Shown here: one piece after another, positions 18,673-26,865 of the stretch
How positions within the stretch are numbered: position 1 is the first letter of the stretch
Layout of the letters: each line of letters opens with the position of its first letter
Assembly: GCA_938021205.1 (NCBI GenBank)
Contig: CALIGI010000090.1
Location: 1 to 57,951, forward strand
DNA from: an uncultured Pseudanabaenaceae cyanobacterium
Lineage (GTDB): Bacteria; Cyanobacteriota; Cyanobacteriia; PCC-9006; JAAUQQ01
Length of the DNA stretch: 57,951 nt
Reading direction: 5' to 3'
Notes under the pieces: model-generated
Database searches by the model: none
Told to the model about the DNA's origin: nothing
The model's input: the letters and a program-made list of their open reading frames with translations, nothing else
Position numbers and translations under genes: made by a program

Positions 18673-19919
18673 TGGAAGCGCGATCGCCAAACCTCAAGGC
18701 TACCTCCCAAAATCTTGACGTTTCCCCAGAAGCCTCCGCTCCTAGGCCTGCCGATGGGAAAGCTGCTCCAGCTCTACAAGGCGTTGTAGTCGCTGTCCAG
18801 GCCAATTACTACCAGGTTCAGCTCAATGAACCAGTCCTAGCCAGCAGCGTCTTAGACAAGGCTTTAGACTGTGGTGGCCCCAGGGATCTAGCAGCAACGA
18901 TCAGCGAGCTGCTCTGTTTGCGGCGTAACCGCTTAAAGAAGCTGGGGCAAAAGATTATGGTGGGCGATCGCGTCCAGGTCGAAGAGCCGGACTGGATGGG
19001 TCGTCGCGGTGCAATCTCCGCTGTCCTAGCTCGTAAAAGTGAACTAGATCGACCCCCAGTTGCCAATGCGGACCAAATTCTGCTGGTCTTTGCCCAAGAG
19101 GAGCCAACCCTAGATCCACACCAGCTCAGTCGCTTTTTAGTGAAGGCAGAGTCAACCAAACTCACCATCCTGCTGGGACTGAGCAAAAGTGATCTCGTCA
19201 GTGATGAAGTGCGGGAGCAATGGCGCGATCGCCTCCTTGACTGGGGCTATGACCCATTTTTTCTCAGCCTTTATGCAAGCGACGAGTTTGAGCGCCTCAA
19301 AACTCAGCTCAAAAGTAAAATCACCATCCTGGCTGGGCCTTCCGGCGTTGGCAAATCTAGTCTGATCAACCGCCTCATCCCAGAGCAGGATATTCGTGTG
19401 GCGAAAGTATCAGGAAAGCTGGGCCGAGGCCGCCATACGACCCGCCATGTCGAACTGTTTGAGCTACCTGATGGCGGGCTATTGGCCGATACGCCCGGAT
19501 TCAATCAACCTCAGCTAGACAATAGCCCCGACAACTTACCAGAACTGTTCCCTGAAGTGCGCCAACGGCTAGCAGAGCAGCGCTGTCAGTTTAGTAACTG
19601 CCGCCATAGTCAAGAACCGAACTGTGTTGTAAGAGGGGAAAATCTAGAGGGCGATTGGGAACGGTACGGGGACTATCTTGTTTATTTGGAAGAGCTGGAA
19701 GCTTTGCAGGAAAGCCGCGATCGCCAAGCAGATCCAGAAACGACGTTAAAGGAAAAGCGTGACAGCGATGGCCAGGTGACCTTAGAGCCGAAGCTGGAGC
19801 AAAAGCGCTACCGCCGGGAGTCCCGTAAGTCCAAACGCCAGGAAATCTCAAATTTCAAAGGTGATGTTTCGGACCTTACGCAGTTCCTGGGTAATGAAGA
19901 CGAAGATGCAGAATTATAG
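18672..19919 (+). CDS. rsgA: Ribosome small subunit-dependent GTPase RsgA
   Basis: A 415-residue circularly permuted GTPase that acts late in 30S subunit maturation. An OB fold occupies about residues 30-125. The GTPase motifs come in permuted order: LSKSDL (G4) near 170, GPSGVGKSSLINRL (G1) near 222 and DTPG (G3) near 275. The C-terminal zinc site is C-x4-C-x-H-x5-C (CQFSNCRHSQEPNC). The protein has a longer than usual N-terminus (about 30 extra residues) and a Lys/Arg-rich C-terminal tail of about 50 residues. It overlaps the TusA-like gene by one base. Confidence 0.95.
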   Translation: MEARSPNLKATSQNLDVSPEASAPRPADGKAAPALQGVVVAVQANYYQVQLNEPVLASSVLDKALDCGGPRDLAATISELLCLRRNRLKKLGQKIMVGDRVQVEEPDWMGRRGAISAVLARKSELDRPPVANADQILLVFAQEEPTLDPHQLSRFLVKAESTKLTILLGLSKSDLVSDEVREQWRDRLLDWGYDPFFLSLYASDEFERLKTQLKSKITILAGPSGVGKSSLINRLIPEQDIRVAKVSGKLGRGRHTTRHVELFELPDGGLLADTPGFNQPQLDNSPDNLPELFPEVRQRLAEQRCQFSNCRHSQEPNCVVRGENLEGDWERYGDYLVYLEELEALQESRDRQADPETTLKEKRDSDGQVTLEPKLEQKRYRRESRKSKRQEISNFKGDVSDLTQFLGNEDEDAEL

Positions 19920-19935
19920 GCATTAGGAACGGAAC

Positions 19936-20058
19936 GTAGGGGCGGGGTCTCCCCGCCTGGCATCATCACGCAACAACCAGTAGGAAGCATGGCAGAAAAA
20001 CAAAACAGCCTTGCATCGGGTAATGTCTAACAGCCGGGCGAGAAGACCTCGCCCCTAC
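19936..20058. repeat. Nested inverted repeat between convergent rsgA and mutY
   Basis: The outer arms are GTAGGGGCG (19936-19944) and CGCCCCTAC (20050-20058). Inside are two hairpins, GGCGGGG-TCT-CCCCGCC (19941-19957) and GGGCGAG-AAGAC-CTCGCCC (20036-20054). The element fills the gap between the two convergent genes, so it may terminate both. The GTAGGGGCG...CGCCCCTAC pattern resembles short dispersed cyanobacterial repeats, also seen at 47102-47173 in this window. Confidence 0.65.
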
Positions 20059-20069
20059 GATCGCATCCT

Positions 20070-21404
20070 CTATTTCGCAGCAGCTTCAGCTTTTAAGGCA
20101 TCAATAATTTGCCCATTGGCTTTGGGGAAAGGGAATTGGTCCAGCTCATTCAGCTCTACCCAACGTACCTCGTCGCATTCAATGGTTTGAGGTTCACCCG
20201 TCAAATGTTTGCAGCGAAAGACATTGAGGGTGACTTTGAAGTGGGTATAGGCATGGTCGAGGGTCATGATCTTTTCCCCTACTTCAATCTCAATGGCCAA
20301 CTCCTCTTGAACTTCTCGGGCAACGCAGTCTTCCAGGGTTTCTCCTTCCTCCAGCTTGCCTCCTGGGAATTCCCACAGGCCACCTAGAAGTCCCTTTTGG
20401 GGACGACGGTCGATGAGTATTTTGCCTTGGTCATTCCAAATCACAGCCACACCAATAATCTTGTGGGGCAGGGGGGCTTTAGCTTCACGCATGGGGAGCT
20501 CCAACTGAGTTCCTAAATTGTAGGCGGCACAGTGCGATCGCCAGGGACAAATCAAACAAGCCGGATTCTTCGCCGTACAAAGGGTTGCCCCCAAATCCAT
20601 CAGTGCTTGATTAAAGTCGCGGGGATTGTCAGGATCGAGCACCGCTTCCGAGATCTCCCACAACCGATCCATCGCCTTAGCAGGGGGGCGATCTAGAGCC
20701 GTGAGCCTGGCCAGCACTCGCTTAACATTGCCATCGACAATAGCTGTGGATTGGTTAAAAGCGGAACTGAGAATGCCCCCTGCCGTAGTGCGTCCAATCC
20801 CCGGCAACGCTAAAACCTCATCAAAACTTCGGGGAAACTGACCGCCATATTCCTCAGCAATAATCTGGGCAGTGCGGTGGAGATTGCGGGCACGGGCGTA
20901 ATAGCCTAACCCCTCCCATTGCTTCAACACCGCAGTTTGATCCGCCATCGCTAGGCTTTCCACCGTGGGAAAATGCTCCATCCAGCGCTGGAAATAGGGC
21001 AGCACCGTTTTCACCTGGGTCTGCTGCAACATGATTTCTGAGATCCAGATGGCGTAGGGATCTGGATGGTTGCGCCAGGGTAACGTTCGTCCACATCGGC
21101 TATACCATTTCAACAGAGACGCACGCAGGTCAAGAACAGGTAACGGTGTCAGAGAATCCAGCACCGCTCTCTCAATGGGCTTGATTGTATAAGCTGTAGC
21201 TGCCGCTTTAACGGAGGGAGATTTTTCAGTCCCAACGCGGCCAGCTTTCGTCGGGCTAGTTTTGGCGGTTGCTTTGTTTTTCTTGGTTCGGCGTTTCTGG
21301 GACCCTGCCTTCTCTTCTGGCATTGACTCAGAAGGATTGAATGCCTTGGCTTTCGATGCCCGCCGCGAAGGCCGCTGCTTTTGACCCTGATTTTTCGATC
21401 CCAC
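20070..21404 (-). CDS. mutY: A/G-specific adenine DNA glycosylase MutY
   Basis: The enzyme removes adenine mispaired with 8-oxoguanine. The glycosylase domain begins near LLKWYSRCGRTLPWRN. It has the catalytic EIMLQQTQ motif, the helix-hairpin-helix LPGIGRTTAG with a downstream Asp in IVDGNVKRV, and the 4Fe-4S site C-x6-C-x2-C-x5-C (CTAKNPACLICPWRSHC). The C-terminal NUDIX-like domain with EFPGGKLEEGE reads the 8-oxoG strand. An unusual basic, Ser/Lys/Thr-rich N-terminal extension of 60-80 residues precedes it. The open frame reaches a GTG at 21431, but that codon lies in the stem of a terminator; a GTG at 21404 with AGG eight bases upstream is preferred. The ATG at 21323 is another option. 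Confidence 0.92.
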   Translation of the reverse strand: MGSKNQGQKQRPSRRASKAKAFNPSESMPEEKAGSQKRRTKKNKATAKTSPTKAGRVGTEKSPSVKAAATAYTIKPIERAVLDSLTPLPVLDLRASLLKWYSRCGRTLPWRNHPDPYAIWISEIMLQQTQVKTVLPYFQRWMEHFPTVESLAMADQTAVLKQWEGLGYYARARNLHRTAQIIAEEYGGQFPRSFDEVLALPGIGRTTAGGILSSAFNQSTAIVDGNVKRVLARLTALDRPPAKAMDRLWEISEAVLDPDNPRDFNQALMDLGATLCTAKNPACLICPWRSHCAAYNLGTQLELPMREAKAPLPHKIIGVAVIWNDQGKILIDRRPQKGLLGGLWEFPGGKLEEGETLEDCVAREVQEELAIEIEVGEKIMTLDHAYTHFKVTLNVFRCKHLTGEPQTIECDEVRWVELNELDQFPFPKANGQIIDALKAEAAAK

Positions 21405-21414
21405 AAATCGACCT

Positions 21415-21460
21415 AAAAAGACAACCCCCACTTGTCATTATGTATGACAAGTGGGGGTTG
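21415..21460 (-). terminator. Perfect 17-bp hairpin terminator upstream of mutY
   Basis: The arms CAACCCCCACTTGTCAT (21422-21438) and its exact complement (21444-21460) flank a five-base loop. On the minus strand the stem is followed by TCTTTTT, so it reads as a Rho-independent terminator for the minus-strand DUF760 gene. It means that mutY needs its own promoter or read-through, and that mutY cannot sensibly start inside the stem. Confidence 0.8.
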
Positions 21461-21538
21461 AGCTTAAGCAGCTTTGAAGTGCGATCGCGAAAAACAATGT
21501 TTCCTTAGATAGCACTAATTTCGTCTAAACACGGAGAA

Positions 21539-21904
21539 CTAATCCTCAGCATCCTCTTCGGTCGTTGTAGCACCAAAGCCAGCCAATAGGGACTGTTCCA
21601 TGGTCATGCGCTGCTCAGCAGTCCGAAGAAAGTAGCCGCCCATCATTGCAGAAGCAAGCAAACGGCCCAAGTGGTCGCGATTGGTCGTGATCTCCACATT
21701 GAAAGGCCCATCAGGCAAATGGCCCAGGAGACCGCCAATATTCTGTTCCATGATGTGGAGAACTTCTTTGTTCTCAGGCTTGGAAAGTCGGCTTACGATT
21801 TCGGGGTGGAGGGAATGAATGTACTGGACTAGGGCGTTGTCATCCCCTTTGGAAGAATCTCCGAAGGAGCCGGATGAGATTTGAAGGTCTTCATTCACAG
21901 TCAA
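21539..21904 (-). CDS. DUF760 family protein
   Basis: A 121-residue soluble protein of the DUF760 family, found in cyanobacteria and plastids. The conserved part covers about residues 22-110: NALVQYIHSLHPEIVSRLSKP, then EVLHIMEQNIGGLLGHLP and the ASAMMGGYFLRTAEQRM helix. The tail is acidic (TTTEEDAED). The biochemical role is not known. ATG gives MTVNEDLQ. A strong terminator lies about 80 bp after the stop codon, so it is probably transcribed alone or with the sigma gene 281 bp upstream. Confidence 0.85.
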   Translation of the reverse strand: MTVNEDLQISSGSFGDSSKGDDNALVQYIHSLHPEIVSRLSKPENKEVLHIMEQNIGGLLGHLPDGPFNVEITTNRDHLGRLLASAMMGGYFLRTAEQRMTMEQSLLAGFGATTTEEDAED

Positions 21905-22185
21905 ATACCTCTTGCCAAAATCAGCTATTACAAAGACCTAAGACCAGATGATGGTCCAAAAAACAAAAAGTTTAGCGGCCTTTGATTTCTGTACTCAGCA
22001 TAGCAACTTAATCCAAAGGGCGAAGTCGCTAAGACCGTACGATTAGGGCGGTTTCTGCGCTACTGAGGCAAATCAGAGCGTTAGGCATGTAAGCCCTAAT
22101 GCCCTAGAAACACTCAGCAGTACAAGAATACGCAGTGCACAAAGTGATTCATGGCACACAGCAATTGCCTTAACTTCAGACTGCC

Positions 22186-23142
22186 CTAACCGACGAGATA
22201 TTCGAACATATCACCTTTACGTTTACGCAGTTTGTTCAGAGCTTCTCGTTCGATTTGACGTACGCGCTCACGACTAATGCTGAGATGCTCACCAATCTTA
22301 GCGAGGGTCAAACCTTTTCCATCCTCCAAGCCGAATCGCAGACGCAGCACGGTTTCCTGCTGACTAGTCAACTCGGATAGTAAGCTCTCCAAGTCGTTAC
22401 GCAAAGCAAACTGGGCAGTGTAATCTTCGGGGGATTGGCCATCATCCTGAAGTAGCTCGCTTAACTCAGTATCGCCATTTTCTCCAACTCGAAGGTCGAG
22501 GGAAAGAGGCTGGCGAGACTTCTCTAGATAGTCTCGAACTAGCTTAACTTCAATACCCACTGCTTCAGACACTTCAGCGGGACTAGGGGATCTGCCCAGA
22601 CTTTGGGTGAGCTCACGCTGGGTTTTCTTGATCTTATTGAGCTTTTCGGTGATGTGAATGGGGAGGCGGATAGTACGGCTCTTCTCGGCGATCGCCCGAG
22701 TAATTGCCTGGCGAATCCACCAATAGGCATAGGTCGAGAAGCGGTACCCCTTCGTGGGGTCAAACTTTTCAACCCCCCGCTGCATACCAATCGTGCCTTC
22801 CTGGATCAGATCCAGCATGTCCAGATTGCGCTTGAGATACTTCTTCGCAACGGAAACAACGAGACGCAGGTTGGCCTCAATCATTTTTTTCTTTGCATCA
22901 CTGCCTGCATCTAAAACATTACGCAGCTCTGCCTGGGAGACTCCTGCAGCCTGGGCCCACTCTTCTAGAGTTGGCTCACGCTCCAACGACTCAACAAGTT
23001 CTTTCTGCTGAGCCTCTAAGACAACGAGCTTCTGCACTCGTTTGCCATAAACAATTTCCTGCTCGTGGGTGAGAAGGGGGACTCGACCAATTTCACGCAG
23101 GTAGATGCGAACTAAATCCGACGAAGGCTGTGACTTTCTCAT
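22186..23142 (-). CDS. Group 2 RNA polymerase sigma-70 factor (SigD-like)
   Basis: A 318-residue sigma factor of the RpoD family. It starts [25 protein letters not shown] (region 1.2, shown over residues 5-29). It has region 2 with [34 protein letters not shown] and [10 protein letters not shown], region 3 and region 4 with [20 protein letters not shown]. It lacks the long region 1.1 of a primary sigma, so it is a non-essential group 2 factor. The length and N-terminus are closest to what I remember of cyanobacterial SigD, which responds to light and redox stress; that paralogue assignment is tentative. About 350 bp of non-coding DNA precede it. Confidence 0.92.
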   Translation of the reverse strand: MRKSQPSSDLVRIYLREIGRVPLLTHEQEIVYGKRVQKLVVLEAQQKELVESLEREPTLEEWAQAAGVSQAELRNVLDAGSDAKKKMIEANLRLVVSVAKKYLKRNLDMLDLIQEGTIGMQRGVEKFDPTKGYRFSTYAYWWIRQAITRAIAEKSRTIRLPIHITEKLNKIKKTQRELTQSLGRSPSPAEVSEAVGIEVKLVRDYLEKSRQPLSLDLRVGENGDTELSELLQDDGQSPEDYTAQFALRNDLESLLSELTSQQETVLRLRFGLEDGKGLTLAKIGEHLSISRERVRQIEREALNKLRKRKGDMFEYLVG

Positions 23143-23490
23143 GTTGAGCGAAGGAATGAACCGTTAATGAGAGAGAGAGAACCTGGTGTGATTACAAGCT
23201 ACAGCAAACCTACTGAAGGCTATGCAGCAAATGTAACAAAATACGTTTCCCATAACTTCAAGAGCTAATACGCTATCTCCGCAAACAAAATTTGTTTACT
23301 TTTGTAACGCTCTCTCAGATTAAACCCGCTCAGGTTTGATGTAAAGCCCCTTTTATGAGAAATCGCAGAAAATTTACTCATCTCAGACCGAATTCATTCG
23401 ATAAAGCCCCTCCAAAACTTGCTTGAGCCCCATTAACGATGGCTCATAGAAACCTTCAATAGCTCATCGCCATGAAGCCAACATGTGATT
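23143..23490. other. Intergenic region upstream of the sigma gene
   Basis: The region is AT-rich and includes ACAAAATTTGTTTACTTTTG-like sequence. It probably carries the sigma gene's promoter on the minus strand and the 3' end of the next small gene. I see no RNA gene or strong hairpin. Confidence 0.45.
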
Positions 23491-23703
23491 CTAGGATCTC
23501 GGTTTACATTTACCAGAACGAATTAATCCAACCCGTTTGGCGATCGCATCGTCCTTAGAGTCGAAGGGTCCCCAGCATTCAATCGTGGGAGCATCATCCT
23601 CATCGTCATCACCTGCATAGGCAGCGAGCTCCATCGCCGTCACAATGAGACAGCCTCCCGCTTCCTGAGAAACGATGTACCACTTACTTGAAAAGTCACT
23701 CAT
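23491..23703 (-). CDS. Small conserved cyanobacterial protein, unknown
   Basis: A 70-residue acidic protein starting MSDFSSKWYIVSQEAGG. It has a two-strand WYIVSQ...GGCLIV pattern, an acidic DDDEDDAP stretch and a conserved-looking C-terminal motif GPFDSKDDAIAKRVGLIRSGKCKP (split at residues 47-70). I have the impression of a family conserved across cyanobacteria, but no function is known to me. An ATG at 23703 is chosen over an upstream in-frame start, since the upstream residues look unrelated. It lies between the sigma gene and cpcG. Confidence 0.7.
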   Translation of the reverse strand: MSDFSSKWYIVSQEAGGCLIVTAMELAAYAGDDDEDDAPTIECWGPFDSKDDAIAKRVGLIRSGKCKPRS

Positions 23704-23838
23704 ATATGGACCTGCACGAAATTGCGCCTCCAGTCTAGCCACTGTTTTCTAGACATGGGTATAACGCATCACTCATTACTGACAGAAAAAGCAGAGCTTA
23801 TAACCAGCACTCTCATCCCCATGAGTCCAAAGAACAAA

Positions 23839-23869
23839 AAAAGCGCCTCCCAGAAAGGAGACGCTTTTA
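23839..23869 (-). terminator. Rho-independent terminator of cpcG
   Basis: On the minus strand AAAAGCGTCTCC pairs with GGGAGGCGCTTTT around a five-base loop and runs into TTTTTTT. It lies about 45 bp after the cpcG stop codon. Confidence 0.85.
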
Positions 23870-23912
23870 CTTTAAGGACTAGCAAAAAACTGCTAGGCAG
23901 GCTAAATCAGAT

Positions 23913-24680
23913 TTAATCCGATGTAACCTTGCGGAAAGGAACCTTAGACATGTAGTCCATACCTTCCAGGGCAGGAGCGCCAGCACCATAACCCCCCAGG
24001 CTCACGCTGCGGGCCATATCCAAGAAGTAGCTTGGGCTACCTGCACCAAGCTGACGCTGGCGGCGTTTGAAGCTGGGTGCAGGGCCACCAGCAAACACAG
24101 CCTTGGGGAAGCCCAGGATGTTGCGATGGTAAGCATCGTAACGAGGAGACTGGATGTTGAAGGGAGTTTCACCTTCAGAGCGACCAGGCAAGCTGCGACG
24201 ACGCTGATAAGGAAGAATATCGTATCCGAAGTTCTCCAAGTACTCATCGCTGTCGAGCAATGCATCAACAAAGCCCTGAAGACCCTTGGTCGCAACAATA
24301 ATAGACCAAGCAATCTTTTCTTCTTCACCATAGGCATCACGACCCAGCACGCGCTGGACTGTTTGCTCAACGAAGCGATAGTTGCTGTTCTTATCGTAGA
24401 AGCTGCTGCGATAGGTACTGGATAACAGCAAGCCACGGACAAAATCACGCACAGTGATCTGACCGTTGCGTAGCTGGGACTCTAGGAAGGTCTCGCGATC
24501 GCTCTTGAAAGCATGGAAGAAGATCTGGCGATAACCCGCCTCGATCAACTCCTGCATATCACCCACAGAGAGCAAGTTCTCAGCAGAATAAATCCGGGGT
24601 TGGTCGTCACCGGAAATCTCATACCCTTTCACCCGTGCATTGACGGTGATGGGCGCGTAATTTAATAAAGGAATGGCCAC
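23913..24680 (-). CDS. cpcG: Phycobilisome rod-core linker CpcG
   Basis: A 255-residue phycobilisome linker that attaches phycocyanin rods to the allophycocyanin core on the stromal face of thylakoids. The PBS_linker_poly domain covers about residues 15-150, with the motifs [37 protein letters not shown] and [16 protein letters not shown]. The N-terminus [10 protein letters not shown] and the [22 protein letters not shown] segment are CpcG hallmarks. The short C-terminal domain lacks the membrane-spanning helix of the CpcL (CpcG2) type, so this is the rod-core form. A terminator follows it directly. It is not in a cpc operon here. Confidence 0.95.
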   Translation of the reverse strand: MAIPLLNYAPITVNARVKGYEISGDDQPRIYSAENLLSVGDMQELIEAGYRQIFFHAFKSDRETFLESQLRNGQITVRDFVRGLLLSSTYRSSFYDKNSNYRFVEQTVQRVLGRDAYGEEEKIAWSIIVATKGLQGFVDALLDSDEYLENFGYDILPYQRRRSLPGRSEGETPFNIQSPRYDAYHRNILGFPKAVFAGGPAPSFKRRQRQLGAGSPSYFLDMARSVSLGGYGAGAPALEGMDYMSKVPFRKVTSD

Positions 24681-24924
24681 GTGAGTGTCGTCTCCCTGCC
24701 TACACGGAAATCTTAAACAAACATTCTTGTCAAATCATACGGCTCGACGGTTCTATTCTCGTGCAGTTGTGGCAAAACATTACAGAGTTTAACGTTAGGA
24801 AAATTCATACTCTCCAGGAGCGAGAGATGAGCGGGGTCAAACGATCTAATGCACTCAGGGAGAGAGCTCTGGGATTAGACAGGATTGCTAAGATGCGACG
24901 AAATCACCCCCATTACTCCTGTTG

Positions 24925-25626
24925 ATGGATATTTTAATTGTTGAAGATGAGAACGAAATCGCCCAGTTAGTGAAGATTTTCCTAGAACAGGAGGGCTTTC
25001 ACTGCCGGGTGTGTGGTGACGGGTTAGCAGCCCTCGCTGAAGTGGAGCGTCAGCCGCCGGATTTGATCGTGCTGGACTGGATGATTCCCGGTCTGGATGG
25101 GTTGGAGGTCTGTGCGCGGGTGCGGCGTCAAGCAGGACCGAAAGACCCCTTTATCTTGATGCTGACGGCTAAGGGAGAGGAGGTTGACCGAATTATTGGG
25201 CTTTCGACCGGGGCGGATGACTATTTGGTAAAGCCCTTTAGTCCGAAGGAGCTGGTGGTGAGGGTAAGGGCCTTATTGCGGCGATCGCTGCGTCAGGTGG
25301 GCCCTCCCAGCAATCTCTGTCAAAGTGACCATTTCCGTCTTAACCTCGACCAGCAGCAAGCCTATCAGCTGGACCGTGGCAGCGAAGAAAAGTTGGATTT
25401 AACCACCCTCGAATTCAAACTGCTCAAGACCTTTGTGAGTGCTCAAGGAAGAGTCTGGAGCCGAGCTCAGCTGATTGAGCAGCTCTGGGATGGAGACTTC
25501 TTTGGTGACGAGCGCGTCGTAGATACTCATATTGCCCGGCTGCGAAAAAAGATTGAGGCAAATTCCAGCAAGCCGAAATTTATCCAAACAGTGATTGGAG
25601 CTGGCTATAAATTCGAGGACAGCTGA
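24925..25626 (+). CDS. OmpR-family response regulator
   Basis: A 233-residue DNA-binding response regulator. The receiver domain has the acidic pocket at E7-D8, the phospho-acceptor D51 in LIVLDWMIPG, a conserved Thr in MLTAKG and the K in DDYLVKPF. The winged-helix output domain occupies about 135-230, with VVDTHIARLRKKIE in the recognition helix and a C-terminal VIGAGYKF hairpin. ATG at 24925 is used; the in-frame TTG directly before it is not needed. The histidine kinase gene begins 7 bp after its stop codon, so the two form one operon. It is divergent from cpcG with a shared 244-bp promoter region; regulation of cpcG is only a possibility. Confidence 0.93.
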   Translation: MDILIVEDENEIAQLVKIFLEQEGFHCRVCGDGLAALAEVERQPPDLIVLDWMIPGLDGLEVCARVRRQAGPKDPFILMLTAKGEEVDRIIGLSTGADDYLVKPFSPKELVVRVRALLRRSLRQVGPPSNLCQSDHFRLNLDQQQAYQLDRGSEEKLDLTTLEFKLLKTFVSAQGRVWSRAQLIEQLWDGDFFGDERVVDTHIARLRKKIEANSSKPKFIQTVIGAGYKFEDS

Positions 25627-25633
25627 ATAGGCC

Positions 25634-26761
25634 ATGCTCACGAACCATCAATCCGATCCTCCGCCCAAGCTGGGCTTGCAAACTCGGCTGCTGCTGTCCC
25701 ACCTCGTAGTTATGATCGTGGGCTTGTCAATTTTGGTGGGCGTGGGCCGCATCTCCACGCCCCAGCTATTTGTTTGGCAGTTACGGCAGCTGGAGGGGCG
25801 GGGCATTCGGGTGGGCTATCGCTATGAGCTAGAGCAGGTTTTTGAGAAAGCCTGGAGCCGTGGGGCGTTATGGTCTGTGCTGCTCGGAGGAAGTGCAGCG
25901 GGGGGGCTGAGCTATTGGCTGGCAAAGCGGATTACGGAACCGCTCACAAAAATTCAGGCCGCGACCCAGCGGTTTGCGGAGGGGGAGCTGGAGTCACGGT
26001 TGCCGGAGAGTGAAATCCTGGAGCTAAATGAGTTGGCCACCAGCTTCAACGCCATGGCAATGCGTCTGGAGAATGTGGAGCAGCGGCGACGGGAGTTAGT
26101 TGGCGATCTGACCCATGAGTTGCGCACACCCCTTACGGTACTGAATGGCTATCTGGAAGGCATGGCCGATGGGGCGATCGCCCCTAATTCCGAAGTCTTT
26201 GGTCGTCTGACCCAGGAAACCAAGCGGCTGGGTCGCCTCGTGGAAGATTTCCAAACGCTCTCCAAGGCGGAAGCAGGGTATTTGCCGATTCAAACCACAG
26301 CGGTGGCCGTGGAGCCTTTGTTAAGGAGCTTGCGCGATCGCTTCGCCGACCAACTATTAGAAGATGGCCCAGAGCTGAAGCTGGACTGCGCAGCCAGTTT
26401 GCCTCCCCTCCAAGCAGATCCTGCCAGGGTGGAACAGGTCCTAGTGAATCTAATTGGCAATGCCATTCGCCATACGTCCCAAGGCTCAATTACGTTGCGG
26501 GCCTGGACGGAGACTGAGCGCGTTTGGATTGCGGTGGTTGATACGGGTCAAGGCATTGCGGAGGCGGATCTGGCCAGGGTGTTTGAGCGGTTTTGGCGAT
26601 CGGATAAAGCTAGGACACGCGATAGCGAAGGTGTTGCGGGGTCGGGGATTGGTTTAGCGATCGCCCATCGCCTGGTGGAACTCCAGGGTGGTGAGATACA
26701 AGTCAGCAGCGATTTAGGCCAGGGCAGCGAATTTCGCTTTTGGCTACCGATATCCGCGTAG
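25634..26761 (+). CDS. Membrane sensor histidine kinase (BaeS-like)
   Basis: A 375-residue sensor kinase. There are two membrane segments, near residues 20-42 and 75-95, with a short loop of about 35 residues between them, then a HAMP domain (WLAKRITEPLTKIQAA). The dimerisation H-box is LVGDLTHELRTPL with phospho-acceptor H161. The ATP-binding domain has the N box LIGNAIRHT, G1 VVDTGQGI and G2 GSGIGLAI. The partner is the response regulator 7 bp upstream. The periplasmic loop is too small for a large ligand domain. Its stop codon lies inside the inverted repeat at 26756. Confidence 0.93.
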   Translation: MLTNHQSDPPPKLGLQTRLLLSHLVVMIVGLSILVGVGRISTPQLFVWQLRQLEGRGIRVGYRYELEQVFEKAWSRGALWSVLLGGSAAGGLSYWLAKRITEPLTKIQAATQRFAEGELESRLPESEILELNELATSFNAMAMRLENVEQRRRELVGDLTHELRTPLTVLNGYLEGMADGAIAPNSEVFGRLTQETKRLGRLVEDFQTLSKAEAGYLPIQTTAVAVEPLLRSLRDRFADQLLEDGPELKLDCAASLPPLQADPARVEQVLVNLIGNAIRHTSQGSITLRAWTETERVWIAVVDTGQGIAEADLARVFERFWRSDKARTRDSEGVAGSGIGLAIAHRLVELQGGEIQVSSDLGQGSEFRFWLPISA

Positions 26762-26854
26762 GGTGCATTGTCTCGAACGGGCAATGCACCGATTCGCCCA
26801 ATTTCGGTGACCGAATTTCGGTGCGTTTTGCTGCGCAGAAACGGCACCCTACGC
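26756..26854. repeat. Nested palindromic element between convergent genes
   Basis: The outer 11-bp arms GCGTAGGGTGC (26756-26766) and GCACCCTACGC (26844-26854) are perfect complements. Inside is a second perfect stem, GGTGCATTG/CAATGCACC (26762-26770 and 26782-26790), and a partly symmetric CCGAATTTCGG region. The histidine kinase stop codon lies in the left arm and lysS ends 12 bp after the right arm. It may serve as a bidirectional terminator. It looks like a dispersed cyanobacterial palindrome with the GTAGGGTG...CACCCTAC ends. Confidence 0.7.
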
Positions 26855-26865
26855 CACGGGGCTAA

